From Aurelia coerulea (taxonomy: Eukaryota; Cnidaria; Scyphozoa; Semaeostomeae; Ulmaridae): a stretch of 64,000 nt of DNA. Location: positions 9,054,501 to 9,118,500 of the forward strand of contig CM076955.1 in NCBI GenBank assembly GCA_039566865.1, written 5' to 3'. Shown in pieces: positions 11,036 to 22,203 of this stretch. The position numbers and the translations under genes were made by a program. Every line of letters begins with the position of its first letter. Positions within the stretch are counted from its first letter, which is position 1. Under the pieces are notes generated by a model. It saw only the letters and a list, made by a program, of their open reading frames with translations. It did not search any database and was not told the origin of the DNA.

Positions 11036-11994
11036 CCGGGTGTCCCAAAAAAAGGTAACAGATTTGATTGGGCCTAGCGATAAGAATTTAAGTTGAATCG
11101 ACCCCTGATAAGTTTTGAAGTACTGTTAGATAAATAACTTGAAGATTGATACCTTATTTGTTGGTATTGGTGCATCAAGAGTTGGAATATTAATCTTGAT
11201 AGTCCAAATTTGCCTCCTACTCCAAACCAAAGCTTTTTGGGAATTGGCCTAAGCTGTTAACTCGCTTTGCTGTGGAATCTCCTCAATCATAGCCAAGTAT
11301 AAACAAGAAACCTCGTGCTTAGGAACACATTTTAGTGGAAATCTGACTTTGACCTTCACAATCAGATTCAAGAATTTAGCCCTGAAGGGACCCCTTTCTT
11401 GATTCTACAAAAGTTTGAATCACACCTGCCTGTGAAAAGTTATTTATCAGCGAAATAAGTCCCGTAGGCTTTAACACATAGACTATCTTGCAATCTTCAT
11501 TGCTTGAGTGAAATGTTTTTTACATCATCTCTCACGAAATTATTACGAAACAAGCAATCGTATATGCCCAAGGGAACATAAAAAAATGCTCATTCGTGCT
11601 TGGTGTACTTTTGTGAATGCATTTTGACTGGAGAAAAATATTCCTTGGTGACTATATTCATTAATTTGTTTGTTGGTTTTCAGTTTTCTACGTTCTTTTC
11701 AAATGGGTACCCAAAGGACCGATCCTTGTCCAAAAATGTCTTTGACTGAGGAGATTCCCCAAACCAGCGAGTTAGCAGTTTAGGCCAAAACCCAAAAGCT
11801 CTGGTTTGTAGATGGACGCAAATTTTGGCTTTCGAGATTAATATTTCAATCCTTGATGCACCAATATCAACAAACGAGGTATTAATCTTCAAGTTAACTA
11901 CCGAAAAGTACTCCAAAACTTATTTGGGATCGATTCGACTTATACTCTCATCGCTAGTCCCCATCAAATCTGTTACTTTTTTTGGGCCACCCGG
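11036..11994. mobile_element. mariner-like non-autonomous element with long TIRs
   Basis: The ends read CCGGGTGTCCCAAAAAAAGG at the left and, inverted, CCGGGTGGCCCAAAAAAAGT at the right, each next to a TA dinucleotide (11034-11035, 11995-11996). The inverted similarity extends about 280 bp inwards (for example GGTGCATCAAGAGTTGGAAT against its complement near 11860). There is no transposase frame. TA targets with CCGGGTGTCCCA-type ends occur in mariner-like elements. A related copy lies at 19222-21836. Confidence 0.75.
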
Positions 11995-11996
11995 TA

Positions 11997-12535
11997 CTTT
12001 TGCCTGCTTTTCTTTGACATCGACGTTAAAACATTTAAGCTCCACAGCTTATGAGGTGTGAAAATGGGAAATAACGATAGCTGACGAGGCCAGAGGCAAT
12101 TGTAGCACGCTGTTATAATTGCTCCGTTGCACACTGGCCGATGGCTTGGTTTTGATTCAGTTTCTAATCTGGTGGAACAAAGTGCATCCATGTAGCATTA
12201 AAGAGATAAATGTTGAAATTTGCAAACAAAACTACATTTTCTAAATTGATTCAATTATTTTCAACTGATGGGTCAAAATGTACAAATGTACGAATCATAA
12301 TGTAAAAATGACCATGTCTTATTTTTAATTTGTTCTTTTTGAAGCAATGAATAATCTGCTACCTGGTGTTACATTTGCGTGGTGAAAATGTCAGGGTCAT
12401 GCAATAATTATCTGTAAGGATTTTTTTTAAATATATGTAACACTTGCTACAAACATTTATTACAATTGCCCTGTCTTACAGGGGCAATTGTAAAATTTGA
12501 CCACTGACTTTAAAATTATCACAGCATCACACAAA
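11997..12535. other. unassigned sequence (intronic)
   Basis: AT-rich intronic DNA without recognisable frames. It contains a small inverted repeat around 12465-12495 (ACAATTGCCCTG...CAGGGGCAATTGT). Confidence 0.4.
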
Positions 12536-12538
12536 TTA

Positions 12539-12864
12539 TGCAGCTATCACTTTATTGCCCCGACCCCCCACCCCGGGATAGGTGGGGCTGATGCGGGGTC
12601 ATTCACGGTTTGCTCTTGTGAAAGTGAGCGATGTCCCCGCCTACCGGGGCAACATTTTTATGCGAATGGGAGGTGATAGCTCGCGTTTGTCCCCGGTTAA
12701 AGCCCCGTCTTGTTATGCTCAAGTTTTTTAGAAGAAGCGAATGGCCCCGGGTGTCCCCGCTCCCCAGGGCAAAATTTTTCAGTGAACAGGAGGCGAATAG
12801 CCCCGAATCGGCCCCACCTATCCTGGGGTGGGGGGGGGGTCGCGGCAATAAAATGATAGCTGCA
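12539..12864. mobile_element. Harbinger-like MITE (TTA target)
   Basis: A 326-bp element. The left end is TGCAGCTATCACTTTATTGC and the inverted right end is TGCAGCTATCATTTTATTGC. The TIR similarity continues through a C/G-rich block to GATAGGTGGGGC. TTA is duplicated outside (12536-12538, 12865-12867), as expected for PIF/Harbinger elements. The interior has clustered CCCCGG-type motifs and no coding capacity. Confidence 0.75.
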
Positions 12865-13004
12865 TTAGTTCCACGTGATGGCAACAAAGGTCTATTTCAT
12901 TCGAAGAGATGCAACTAGCATGTCATCTACAGCGCGATTAAAAATTCTCTAGACGATATGGCTGATTTCTCAAAAAGTATTGCAATTGACCCTGGTCTCC
13001 CCTA

Positions 13005-13560
13005 TTTACAAAAAGTTATAAGCATATCTACATAAACAATAACCAAGTCAAACAAACTACAAACGGAAACAAATTACAGAGCATGAAGCATAATGTAATG
13101 TCCCAATTTCACTTTTCAATTTATAATATTTATCCATAAAAACCATATCAGCTATTAACAAAACAACAAGAAAACCATAATACTCTAAATTCTATAATAC
13201 AAAATTTAAAATACAAATCTACAGAATGCTGTTCTTCCTTGGGATCGTGCTTTGGAAATCATTGCTGACTTAGCAAGAAATCCTTCAGTTTCTTTTTGAA
13301 ATGTTCAATGGAATTTCATTCCAAGTTTTGGCTCCTGAATAATGGAAACTCCTCTTTGAAAATTCCAAATTTTGCCTTGGCACGTCGATATCTAATGAGT
13401 TTCTTAACGTATAGTTAGATAACTTTGACCTTGTTAAAGGGGCTGGATAAGAAATACGTAAACGAATCCATGGTTTGTGCATCAAATATCGCACTTTGAA
13501 AGGAGAAATTCCTTTATAATTAGCTAAATTCAAAAGGAAAGATCCTTATCTAGACACGGG
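13005..13560 (-). mobile_element. 3' fragment of a CR1/L2-like LINE
   Basis: On the minus strand the frame reads SLDIDVPRQNLEFSKRSF followed by HYSGAKTWNEIPLNI, matching the C-terminal tail of LINE reverse transcriptases seen repeatedly in this window (YSALKVWNEIPLNI in the 39-44 kb element). The 3' limit is approximate. It carries no catalytic domain. Confidence 0.7.
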
Positions 13561-13806
13561 CTGGTCTTTGGGTGAAAGATCAACGAAAATACTTGTTGGG
13601 AATCCATTTATATCACAGCAATCCCAAAACATATGGAGATCTAATTTGTATCAGAAGAAAGTGCAAAGGCAAATCTACAAGATGAGACATTTATTTTGAA
13701 TTTTCGTTGAATAGCCGCAATAAAATAGCTTATCAGAAAACAGCCAAATCAAAAATTTCCTCGACAGTTTCTTATCCAGCCCCTTTAAGAACCTTCCTCT
13801 CAAGCT

Positions 13807-14085
<279 letters not shown>

Positions 14086-14119
14086 TCGTTCATAAGCTGA
14101 TGCCGAATGATTCTATATA

Positions 14120-14367
14120 CGTATGCATGGCTCTGATGAAGGCTTAATGCCGAAACACGAAAAAACAAAAAATGGCTTCTGTCGTGGTGTAAGACCCAGG
14201 GATCTGAATGACTTCAGATTTCTCCAAAATTTCATTACGCTTGAGTGGCGCAGTGGAATGTTGGAGAAACTTTTGACACGAAGACCCCGGGTTCGATCCC
14301 AGGCAGGGGCACATTTTAATTATCGAATTGTGGTAGCCCACTCATGATAAATATATTTCACCGTGTC
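14120..14367 (+). mobile_element. tRNA-derived SINE with 25-bp target duplication
   Basis: The insert is flanked by a perfect 25-bp direct repeat beginning AGCTGATGCCGAATGATTCT (14095-14119, 14368-14392). Inside is an RNA polymerase III-type promoter: an A-box-like GAGTGGCGCAGTGG (14244-14257) and a B box GGTTCGATCCC (14290-14300), spaced as in a tRNA. The segment upstream contains TGATGAAGGCTTAATGCCGAAAC, typical of retroelement ends. LINE sequence continues right after the second repeat, so the SINE may have landed at the edge of that copy. Confidence 0.7.
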
Positions 14368-14392
14368 AGCTGATGCCGAATGATTCTATATA

Positions 14393-14905
14393 GCTGGAAA
14401 AGCATATAATATGAAAATGAATGCCAAAAAGACAAAAATAATGGTTATAAGTAAGGAAGTCAATAAACCACAAGTTAAAATCAGCATGACCGTACAGAAA
14501 TAGAACAAGTATCAAAGTTTACATATCTGGGGCATTTGATAACGAAGATGGTAAATGTGATGAAGAAATAAGAAGACGTATAGGTATAGCAAAAGCAACA
14601 TTCTGCGAAATGAACAAAGTAATGACATCAAGAACAATATCTCAAGATACAAGAAAACGCATTCTTCGGTGTTACGTATTGTCTACATCGACGTATGGGG
14701 CAGAAACATGGTCAGTATCAAAGCAAATGTATAGAAGATTAAAATCCTTTGAAATGTGGTGCTACCGGAGAATGTTGAAAATTTCATGGACAAGTAAAGT
14801 TACGAATAAGGAAGCATCCAACAGAATCATAAACAATAAAGAACTATATAAGAACATTCAGATAAAGAAATTGAAATATTTTGGTCAACTTGAAAGATAC
14901 AATTT
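14393..14905 (+). mobile_element. LINE (RTE-like) reverse transcriptase C-terminal part, left half
   Basis: The frame reads MNAKKTKIMVIS, then after a frameshift near 14500 RRRIGIAKATFCEMN, RILRCYVLSTSTYGAETW and KSFEMWCYRRMLKISWTSKV. These are the conserved blocks following the YADD motif in RTE/craniate-type LINE reverse transcriptases. The catalytic part is missing at the left. It is cut at about 14905 by the BEL/Pao element. The matching right half lies at 17601-17800. Confidence 0.8.
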
Positions 14906-16094
14906 TTCAGATGCATCGCAAGAAGGTTATGGTCAGGCAAGCTATTTACGTCTTATTGATGTCAAAGGAACTATCAACTGTTCTTTGGTCATGGGTAAAT
15001 CTCGCGTTCCACCATTGAAGCAAATGACGATTCCAAGACTGGAACTTACAGCCGCATCAGTATCCGTAAAAGTTGGTGCTATGCTGAGAAGAGAACTTGA
15101 CATGGAAGATCTGAAACAGACATTTTGGACAAATAGCCAGATTGTACTTGGTTACATTGCAAATGAAACAAGGAGATTCAGGACATTTGTCGCAAACCGG
15201 GTTCAAATAATCAGAGATCATTCAGAAATAGAAGAATGGAGGTATGTTGACACGAAGCAAAATCCAGCTGATGATGCATCCCATGGCATTCGTGCAACTA
15301 ACGATGCAAAGAATTCACGTTGGTTCAGAGGAGCAGAATTTGTGTGGAAATCAGAGAACGAATGGCCAAGAGAAAAGGCAATACCTTTGCCAAAGGAAGA
15401 CGATCCAGAGTTAAGGAAGATTGTCAAAGTAAATAGCACTGCAGTTGCCAAGAATGACTGTCTCCTAATTGAACTAGAGAATCGATATTCTGATTGGGTA
15501 CGCATGAAGCGAGTTGTTGCACTTCTGCTTAGATTCATTTCAAATTGTAAAAGAAAGATAAAGAGTAGAGAAGAGAAGGTTGTCTTAACAAAGTCCAATA
15601 ATGAAGACGCACTGCTCACTGTCGAAGATGTACAGACAGCAGAAAATAAGATCATCAGATTAGCACAAGAGGCAGCATTTAAAGTCGAGCTGAAAGAATT
15701 AAAGAAAGTTCCAATGAATGGCGAAATCTCACGTGTTAAAAGAAGAAATCTCAAGAAATCGAGCTCTTTGTTCAACTTGGATCCTTTTCTTGATGACAAT
15801 GGAATTGTCAGAGTAGGTGGAAGAATGAAGAAGTCTTCTTTTGACGAAGAATGCAAGCACCCTATCTTGCTGCCAAAGAAAGGGAGAGTTACTGAATTAG
15901 TAATTAACTGGTGTCATCGAACAACACAGCATGCAGGAAGAGGGATGACGCTGAATGAAATTCGGTCAAGTGGATATTGGATAATCAATGTGAACTCTGG
16001 GTTCGACAGCTCATTTCAAGATGTGTTAGATGCCGCTTTCTCCGAGGAAAGTCAGGTGAGCAGAAGATGGCAGATCTTCCCGAGGAGCGAGTAA
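14610..16094 (+). pseudogene. in-frame LINE-BEL/Pao chimeric reading frame (494 codons)
   Basis: Residues 1 to about 97 are the LINE reverse transcriptase tail (ETWSVSKQMYRRLKSFEMW). From about residue 100 the same frame is BEL/Pao polyprotein: FSDASQEGYGQASYLRL is the RNase H segment typical of BEL elements, followed by TIPRLELTAASVSVK, NPADDASHGI and VGGRMKKS, then the integrase zinc-binding region (HPILLPKKG, HRTTQHAGRG). The frame runs out of register at about 15990. The fusion looks like the result of a deletion inside a BEL element that had inserted in the LINE. There is no evidence that it is expressed. Confidence 0.85.
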
Positions 16095-16909
16095 AGGAAG
16101 CACCACCTTTCACATACTGTGGAGTTGATTTGTTTGGTCCATTTGTCATAAAAGAAAGAAGAAAGGAATTGAAACGATATGGAGTTTTGTTCACATGTTT
16201 TGGAAGTCGAGCGATTCATATTGAAACAACAAACTCGTTGGATACTGACTCTTTTATTCAAGCTTTACGCAGATTTATGGCAAGAAGAGGCAGTGTACGT
16301 CAAATCTACTCCGACAATGGCACTAATTTCGTTGGTACAGTCATTGAGCTTCAGAAAGAGTTTGAGAAAATGGATCATAGTAAGATTGGTCGCTTTGCCC
16401 ACAGTCAGAACACAGATTGGATTTTATGGAAAAGGAACGTCCCTGCAGCAAGTAACATGGGAGGAGTCTGGGAGCGTCAGATCCGTTCTGTTAGAGCCAT
16501 ACTGTCATCTCTACTGAAGAATCATGGACATGCTCTTGATGATGAATCTTTGAGAACATTGCTAACTGAATCCGAAGCGATAGTGAATTCGCGTCCTCTC
16601 ACAGTAGAGACACTGAGTGATCCACACAGCGTCAGACCACTTACACCAAATCATTTGCTGACGATGAAATCTAAAGTTATCATGCCACCTCCAGGTGTGT
16701 TCCAGAAAGCTGACTTATACTGCCGAAGAAGATGGAGAAGAGTGCAACACCTTCTGAATGAATTTTGGTCGAGGTGGAAAAAGGAGTATCTGATGTTGTT
16801 GCAACCAAGGCAAAAATGGACAGAACCCAGAAGGAACTTTCAGGTTGGAGATGTGGTTCTTTTGAAAGAAAGTAGTGACAGAAATGATTGGCCAATGGGG
16901 AAATTATAG
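15977..16909 (+). pseudogene. BEL/Pao integrase
   Basis: A 310-codon frame. It starts in the zinc-binding region (HxxC: RCVRCRFLRGK), followed by the core: YCGVDLFGPF (first Asp), IYSDNGTNFVG (second Asp) and NMGGVWERQIRSVR (Glu). Then come EAIVNSRPLT and LTPNHLL, typical of BEL/Pao. The frame is one step off the RNase H frame before it, so pol is frameshifted at about 15990. The catalytic residues of the integrase are all present. Confidence 0.85.
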
Positions 16910-17094
16910 CTGCAAATGTTGATCGTAATGGATTTGTGCGGAGTGTAACATTATTACTGACCAGAAGAGATGACAATGATACAAGACATCGTACACTTGA
17001 TAGACCTGTGAACAAAATAGTGCTGCTGCTTGAATCAGAAGAGATTGACGGAAGAAGAATCAAGATATTATATATCTTGAAGGGAGGAAGATGA
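16888..17094 (+). pseudogene. C-terminal end of BEL/Pao pol
   Basis: A 68-codon frame overlapping the end of the integrase frame. It reads GEIIAANVDRNGFVRSVTLL, then TLDRPVNKIVLLLE, and ends GGR before the stop. This is the usual BEL tail (a GKI-type turn, RPVxKLVLL, final GG), so the overlap reflects a one-base shift in a formerly continuous pol. Confidence 0.8.
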
Positions 17095-17125
17095 AAATGA
17101 CAAAAAATTGCTTTTAATTTAATGA

Positions 17126-17600
17126 TGTAACTGTGTCCTGTGACCCGTGATATTGCGCAACTTGTTTGTACTGTATGGATCGTTTCCTGTATTGTATAGT
17201 CTTTTGTGCTACGTCCGTATTTTCAAAGAGCCTTTTGTGTATGCATGCATTCATTCATATTTTTTCGTAGAATTAGGCGCGACGAAGCGAAGCGTGGTCG
17301 AGGAGACTTGAGCTTGTTTATTTTGAGGGTTGTTTATGGACATCGCGTAAGGAACGCTATTTTTTGAACGCTGATCTAATGGACACTAATGTATTCCAGT
17401 AAGTAGTATCATCGGGTTATTTTCATCGCTTTACAAAGCTTCGTTTATAGTATTAGATTTGTTCTGTTTTGTCTGTTTTGTTACATGTCTGTTTGTTAGG
17501 GTTTAATAGTTTTCGTTTTATTTTAGCAAATCGTAGCATCAAAGAATAATAAAAATGCTGATTTTACAAACTTTCGAATTTGCTTATTTCGGCTGCTACA
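17126..17600 (+). repeat. candidate 3' LTR of the BEL/Pao element
   Basis: It starts TGTAACTG about 30 bp after the pol stop and ends GCTACA exactly where LINE sequence resumes. TG...CA ends are expected for LTRs. An AATAAAA-type signal lies at 17549-17555. The 5' LTR is absent, so the limits could not be checked against a partner. Confidence 0.55.
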
Positions 17601-17800
17601 CAACGCAATACAACAAACTTTGTTAGAAGGAAAAGTAAATGGCAGAAGAGGAAGAGGAAGGCCCAGGGCAACCTGGTTTAACAACATCAACCAATGGACA
17701 GGCTTAAAATAGAGGCAACAAGAGTGGCATACCATCGTGATGAGTGGAGAAACATTGCATCCAACCCTCGATCCGAGGATGGAACAAATGAATGAAGGCC
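17601..17800 (+). mobile_element. LINE (RTE-like) C-terminus, right half
   Basis: The frame reads IQQTLLEGKVNGRRGRGRP, then WFNNINQWTG and ATRVAYHRDEWRNIASN before the stop. This is the terminal block of RTE-type LINE proteins and continues the fragment at 14393-14905. The 3' part ends in ATGATG-type repeats near 17830. Confidence 0.8.
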
Positions 17801-17965
17801 ATAATTAACTGTAATTCAGCTAATTAGACGATGATGATGATGATGGTGATGATGATAATGACTAAGAATAAAACCACTTTTTGATTTCTTTTTAATATAT
17901 ATGTATTACTGCCAGTAAAGCAGACCAGATATTCTAATAATGAATGTTATGAGATTAAAACTTAC

Positions 17966-18044
17966 CAATGTCGTGTTCTCTTAGAAGGCTGTCCAGATTT
18001 GGAAGATAGCTAACAATAAGTTGCCGTAAAACTCTTTGGTCAGC
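17966..18044 (-). CDS. SGSM3: SGSM3-like exon (TBC domain, QRVL block)
   Basis: A 79-bp exon reading ADQRVLRQLIVSYLPNLDS and ending REHDI plus one base. It corresponds to TDQRVLRHLIVQYLP and QEHDIELSL in human SGSM3. It starts in phase 0 and ends in phase 1; the split codon completes as Glu with the exon at 10236-10297, as in the human protein. The acceptor AG is at 18045-18046 and the donor GTAAG at 17961-17965. The intron to the previous exon is only 413 bp. Confidence 0.92.
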
Positions 18045-18457
18045 CTATAAACAAATAAAGATTTGTATCAATGAAATTTGCGATCATGCAGTTTATAAAT
18101 GCAAGTAATCAACCATGAAAATCTAATAACTGTAAAAACACTGTAGAGATTCTAATTAATTTCTAAAAGATACAGTGGAATATATTTTGTAAAGTACTGT
18201 CAGTACGGGCCCCTGCATAAGGAAGTTTGAAATAACTACAATGAACAAGTGTTCCAGAGAAATACTGCGGTCTCTATACTGCGCAGAGCCACATAATTTT
18301 TACAGGTTTCACATTGGCCAAGTAGAATTAAACAAATTGACTGGTTTCTGAGGTTCGCAAAACGGAAACGCGCAGCTCACTGGAGCGTGAAACAGAGTTA
18401 CATTGAATGATCTATCAGTTTTGATTGTGAAGAATAGTAAAAAATCCCGCGTCATAC

Positions 18458-18574
18458 TTGGACTCCTAAAAGAGTGCGTGAGAAATATGATGAAGGTAGT
18501 AGATCTTCAATAATTGCTGTCATGATCCAAAAGACATCCTCTTCCTCGAGCAATAGGAGCAAAGAGCCAACAAT
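18458..18574 (-). CDS. SGSM3: SGSM3-like exon (TBC domain, FWIM block)
   Basis: A 117-bp exon of 39 codons with [15 protein letters not shown] and [20 protein letters not shown], almost identical in pattern to human SGSM3 ([18 protein letters not shown]). Both ends are phase 0. The acceptor TAG is at 18575-18577 and the donor GTATGA at 18452-18457. It joins directly to the exon ending at 18044, where GVQ-ADQRVL matches GVQTDQRVL. Confidence 0.93.
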
Positions 18575-18599
18575 CTATAAAGAAAATACGCATTAATTC

Positions 18600-18841
18600 T
18601 ATATTAAGAATATTAAGACCGTTGGTGAACTGGTTACTGATGAATCTAAGACAATGTTCTTCAAGTCCCTGAATGAGCTGGCTCCACAATACCTCTGTGA
18701 CCTCTTCACCCGCAATTCGCAATGCTCATTATAAAGCCTGCGTAATACGGGGACCGACTTGAGATTACCCATGAAAAGGTCCGCAAATGGCCAGAGATGT
18801 TTCTCGTATAGAGGTGCAAAACTGTGGAATAGCATCTCAGC
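18600..18841 (+). mobile_element. LINE 3' fragment
   Basis: A plus-strand frame reads FFKSLNELAPQYLCDLF, then after a frameshift SANGQRCFSYRGAKLWNSI. This is the C-terminal tail common to CR1/L2-like LINEs. It starts about 25 bp upstream (in gene orientation) of the acceptor of the SGSM3-like exon at 18458-18574. Confidence 0.65.
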
Positions 18842-19179
18842 AGAGTCGAATTTAGAAATCGATCAATTGTATCGATCAATTGTATGGATTAATTAATCGA
18901 TTTCTAGATCCAATATCACCACAAAAAGTTTTCTCTTGGTCCATTCATGTCGATTCTTTAGAAAATTTGATCGACGTTTTTTTATAATTTTCAGTGTTTT
19001 TCGAGAATCTTAAGATAATCGCGTCTGGCTCTAAAAACTGAAAACAAAGAAATTTGCAAAAATCCAAGAATCTAATTAAGGCTTTTTGCTAAATAGTAAG
19101 TCATGAATCTTCAAAATCGGTCCAGTATACGATTTATTGTGGCCTGTCAAACGTGCATAGTTTATTTTGGAGCACCCGG
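18842..19179. mobile_element. half copy of a TA-flanked MITE
   Basis: It matches the right half of the element at 22204-22808 (CGATTTATTGTGGCCTGTCA, AACGTGCATAG, GCACCCGG, then TA) with roughly 75-80% similarity by eye. Its left half is missing; LINE sequence ends where it begins. Confidence 0.65.
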
Positions 19180-19350
19180 TACAGTGGAAGATTCGATATA
19201 AACCAATCATTTAACAACATACCGGGTGTCCCAAAAAGTATACAGATTTGGTTGACTCCAGCGATGTGAACTTAGCTTTTATCAATGGCTAATCACTCTC
19301 AAAATGCTCCTCGATAGTTAACTTGAACATATCTACCTCTTTTGTTGGTA

Positions 19351-21166
19351 GCAAGTGATATACTAGATCCAATTGACAAATCTGTTAATAAATACGAAGC
19401 TCATCCAAGTATTTGCAAAATTAAAAATACTATTAAGTTTGCAGACAAATTTGAATTCAGAAAGGTCATCACCAAAGAGGTTGCTATAAAGATTGCAAAA
19501 AATTATAAAAGAAAATTCTGACGTATTCTCTGTTGCCATACAGAATTTATTCAACTCTTGGTTTATCCATAGGTACTTTTCCCAAAGAATTGAAAGCTGG
19601 AGATATAAGCTCGCTCTTCAAAAATGAGGATGCCTTTATGAAAAAGAACTAGCGACCGATTACAGTTTTACCATCGGTATCAAAAATTTATGAAAGATTG
19701 GTGCAAGATCAAATGCTTCCTTTCGTCCGAAGATTCCTATCCTGACTCCTTTGTGGATTTCGAGAGGGCTTTGGTACACAGCATGCACTTCTACGTTTTT
19801 TGGAAGCCTGCAAGAAGATAATGGACAACCGGCGCATCGCAGGGGCTGTCTTGACAGACCTTTCGAAGGCTTTTGATTGTCTAAATCATGAACTATTAAT
19901 AGCAAAATTGAATACATACTTCTTCAGTAGATCTGCCTTGCTGTATATCCATAGCTATCTCGCCGATAGGAGGCAGAGGGTAAGGTCAATGGTTCATTCA
20001 GCACGTGGACAGAAACCGTCCTGGGGGTACCGCAGGGTTCGGTCTTGGGACCCCTTTTGTTTAACATATACCTGAATGACCTTTTTATGTTCCTGGAGGA
20101 GACCGAAATCTGTAATTATGCGGATGATACAACTATTTATGCGTGTGATCCTACCATCGAAAATTTCGTTTTGCATTTAGAGAATGATACCCTTAACATA
20201 ACTGAATGGTTTCCAAACAATTGCATGAAACTAAATGAAGACAAATGCCACTTAATGATTTTTGGTGCAAAAGGGAGTAATGAAGCAACAATTAAAATAG
20301 GCGAGTCCTGTGCGAAAGAAAGTTCAGAGGAAAATCTTCTCGGCGTAACCTTTGATCAATCATTTTCTTTCAAGCAGCACGTCAAGACTGTTTGTAAAAA
20401 GGCTAGCAAAAAACTCCATGCTCTTGCCCAAATATCACGATACATGGGCACTGTAGCATGGGCAAATTGGCAAATTGCATGGGCAAATTGTAGCAGTTAA
20501 TGAGGGCGTTCGTTTTGTTTCATTTCAGCTACTGTCCGCTTGTTTGGATGTTCTATGATAGAGCTTTGAATCGTAGAATAGATCATATTCAGGAAAGGGC
20601 ATTACGCAATGCATATAAAGATTACGAGAATGATTTCGGCTTTCTCTTGGAGCAATCTAAATCGGTGCCAATCCATGTAAGAAACCTACCAGTTGCTCAT
20701 GACTGAAATTTATAAAACAAAATGCGGTCTGAATCCACCATTTATGAAGGATATTTTCATGGAACGAACTATTAGGTACTGTCTAGGGCATGGTGATGAC
20801 GCACAACTGCCAAAAGTACGAACTACGTCCTTTGGGGTTGAGTCCATTACTTAATTTGGAAATAGATTGTGGCAGCATTTACCGCAAGAAATAAAACAAT
20901 CAAACAATCAACCAGCCTTCCCATCTTCAAAAAACAAATTAGATGCTGGAATTGTGGAAAATGCAACTGTAGGCTTTGCAAAGTATATATCCCTAAAGTT
21001 GGGTTTCTATCATGATATATTTTAACTCTGATTTGTCCTGTAATATATATTTATAGTTTTATCGTAAATTATGTATATTGTAAAAAGTAGGCCTTAATTA
21101 GCTGTAATTTAGCTATTCATTTTTCTAGCCTACTTTAAATAGACATTTAATAAAATAAAAATAATA
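19351..21166 (+). mobile_element. CR1-like LINE, family F3, 5'-truncated
   Basis: It starts within the region before the reverse transcriptase (KYEAHPSICKIK) and runs through motif blocks LTDLSKAFDCLNHELL, FNIYLNDL and CNYADDTTIY (intact YADD) to the C-terminal CRLCKVYIPKVGFL and an AATAAT tail. Several frameshifts and stops (about 19520, 19740, 20030, 20500, 20700) make it a pseudogene. A duplication of GCAAATTGSCATGGGCAAATT-type sequence near 20455-20490 is internal. Its closest relative in the window is the 45064-46926 frame. Confidence 0.85.
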
Positions 21167-21273
21167 ATTGGTGCGTTGAGAGCAGGTATATCAATCTTGA
21201 AAGCTCAAATTTGGGTCCACCTGTAAACAAGAGCGTTGGCCTCTTTGCCTAAGCAAGTTCCTGGAGCACATGA

Positions 21274-21470
21274 AGGTGAAGTGAAGGTGAAGTTGCGTTT
21301 TTTAGCGCCAAGCGCTAGGATCGCAGAAGGAGAGAAGACCTAATCGAGTCGATGACCCCTTGTCATGACGCTCAAGTGGTGGTGCTCTACCGGGTATCGA
21401 GCCCTGTCTACCTGACTGATCTGGCTGCAAAGTCAGAGGATTGCACCACTGCTACACAACACCTTCCATG
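21274..21470 (-). mobile_element. tRNA-derived SINE
   Basis: On the minus strand an A-box-like TGTAGCAGTGGTGC (21443-21456) precedes a B box GGGCTCGATACCCG (21391-21404) at tRNA spacing. A TTTGCAG anticodon-loop-like stretch lies between, giving a tRNA-Cys-like look. The body ends in CTTCACCTTCACTTCACCTT-type repeats. It lies inside the mariner-like element. Confidence 0.6.
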
Positions 21471-21838
21471 ATAAGAACATCGAATAAGAACTGAAATTAA
21501 AGAAAAATCGATAAACTGCCCAATGGGTGATTGGGGAGTGACTCTTGGAAAACAGAATAACACAAGATCTAACATTGTTCAAATTTTATAACGGTTATCA
21601 TTGATTTATACGCTGTGTCTTAAGAATTTGCTTAGGTCACAAGGCTAAAGCTCTGGTTTGCAGGAAGAGTTCAAGATTAACATGTCTACTCTCAAAGCAC
21701 CGATGCCAAAAAAAAACGAGGTACCTACGCACAAGTTAACTATCGAGGAACATTTTTAGAGTGATTAGACATTGATTGAAGCTAAAATCACTAGAGTCAA
21801 CCAAATCCGTATACATTTTTTTGTGTGGATACCCAGTA

Positions 21839-22201
21839 CTGCAAATGAAAATCCATTCAAAGAAAAGGTGGGAGCTACAAAATTATAGCTTTCGGTTTAG
21901 TGTGCTTTGCTTGACTTTTTCTTTGAATATGAGTTACATATCTATGTTGACACGGCATCTTTTCAACTGGATGGTCCATATATCATACATTCGCAATTAT
22001 ATCTGATGGTAAATCGTGCAGATTACACTACTAGTCCAAATTCATCGAGCGTACGAAATATGAAATCTTTTTTGCTGAGACAAAAATACCATACTCCTAT
22101 TCATTCGTCTGTTTTATGAATCTCCGACAACGGTAAAAGGCAGAAAATTTCAATCATGCTTTCAACGTAAGAAGGACCTGCCTTGTATTCGAAGAAATAT
22201 G
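21839..22201. other. unassigned sequence (intronic)
   Basis: Sequence between two TIR elements with no recognised gene. Two overlapping short frames (70-76 codons) have no family resemblance. Confidence 0.4.
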
Positions 22202-22203
22202 TA

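Larger units (their letters stand above)
14906..17600 (+). mobile_element. BEL/Pao LTR retrotransposon, 5'-deleted
   Basis: It contains the RNase H region, the complete DDE integrase, the C-terminal tail and a candidate 3' LTR. It lacks the 5' LTR, gag, protease and reverse transcriptase. LINE sequence borders it on both sides and is continuous if the BEL element is removed. At least two frameshifts (about 15990 and 16890) interrupt pol. Confidence 0.85.
19222..21836. mobile_element. mariner-like element with nested LINE and SINE
   Basis: The left end is CCGGGTGTCCCAAAAAGTAT next to TA (19220-19221). The right end is its diverged inverted copy (ATCCGTATACATTTTTTTGT...ACCCAG) followed by TA (21837-21838). 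The subterminal sequence resembles the 11036-11994 element (GATATACCTGCTCTC-type block in inverse). Removing the LINE at 19351-21166 reconnects TTTGTTGGTA to TTGGTGCGTT, the arrangement seen uninterrupted in the 11-kb copy. Confidence 0.7.

Noticed and set aside
14238..14310. A functional tRNA gene
   Set aside because: A and B boxes are present but the acceptor stem does not pair and the sequence lies inside a duplication-flanked insert, so it is a SINE head.
15218..15856. 212-codon minus-strand frame opposite the BEL/Pao pol
   Set aside because: Shadow of the RNase H/integrase coding strand with no own motifs.
21382..21458. tRNA-Cys gene on the minus strand
   Set aside because: tRNA-like boxes and a GCA loop, but stems are imperfect and the body continues into a repeat-tailed SINE inside a transposon.
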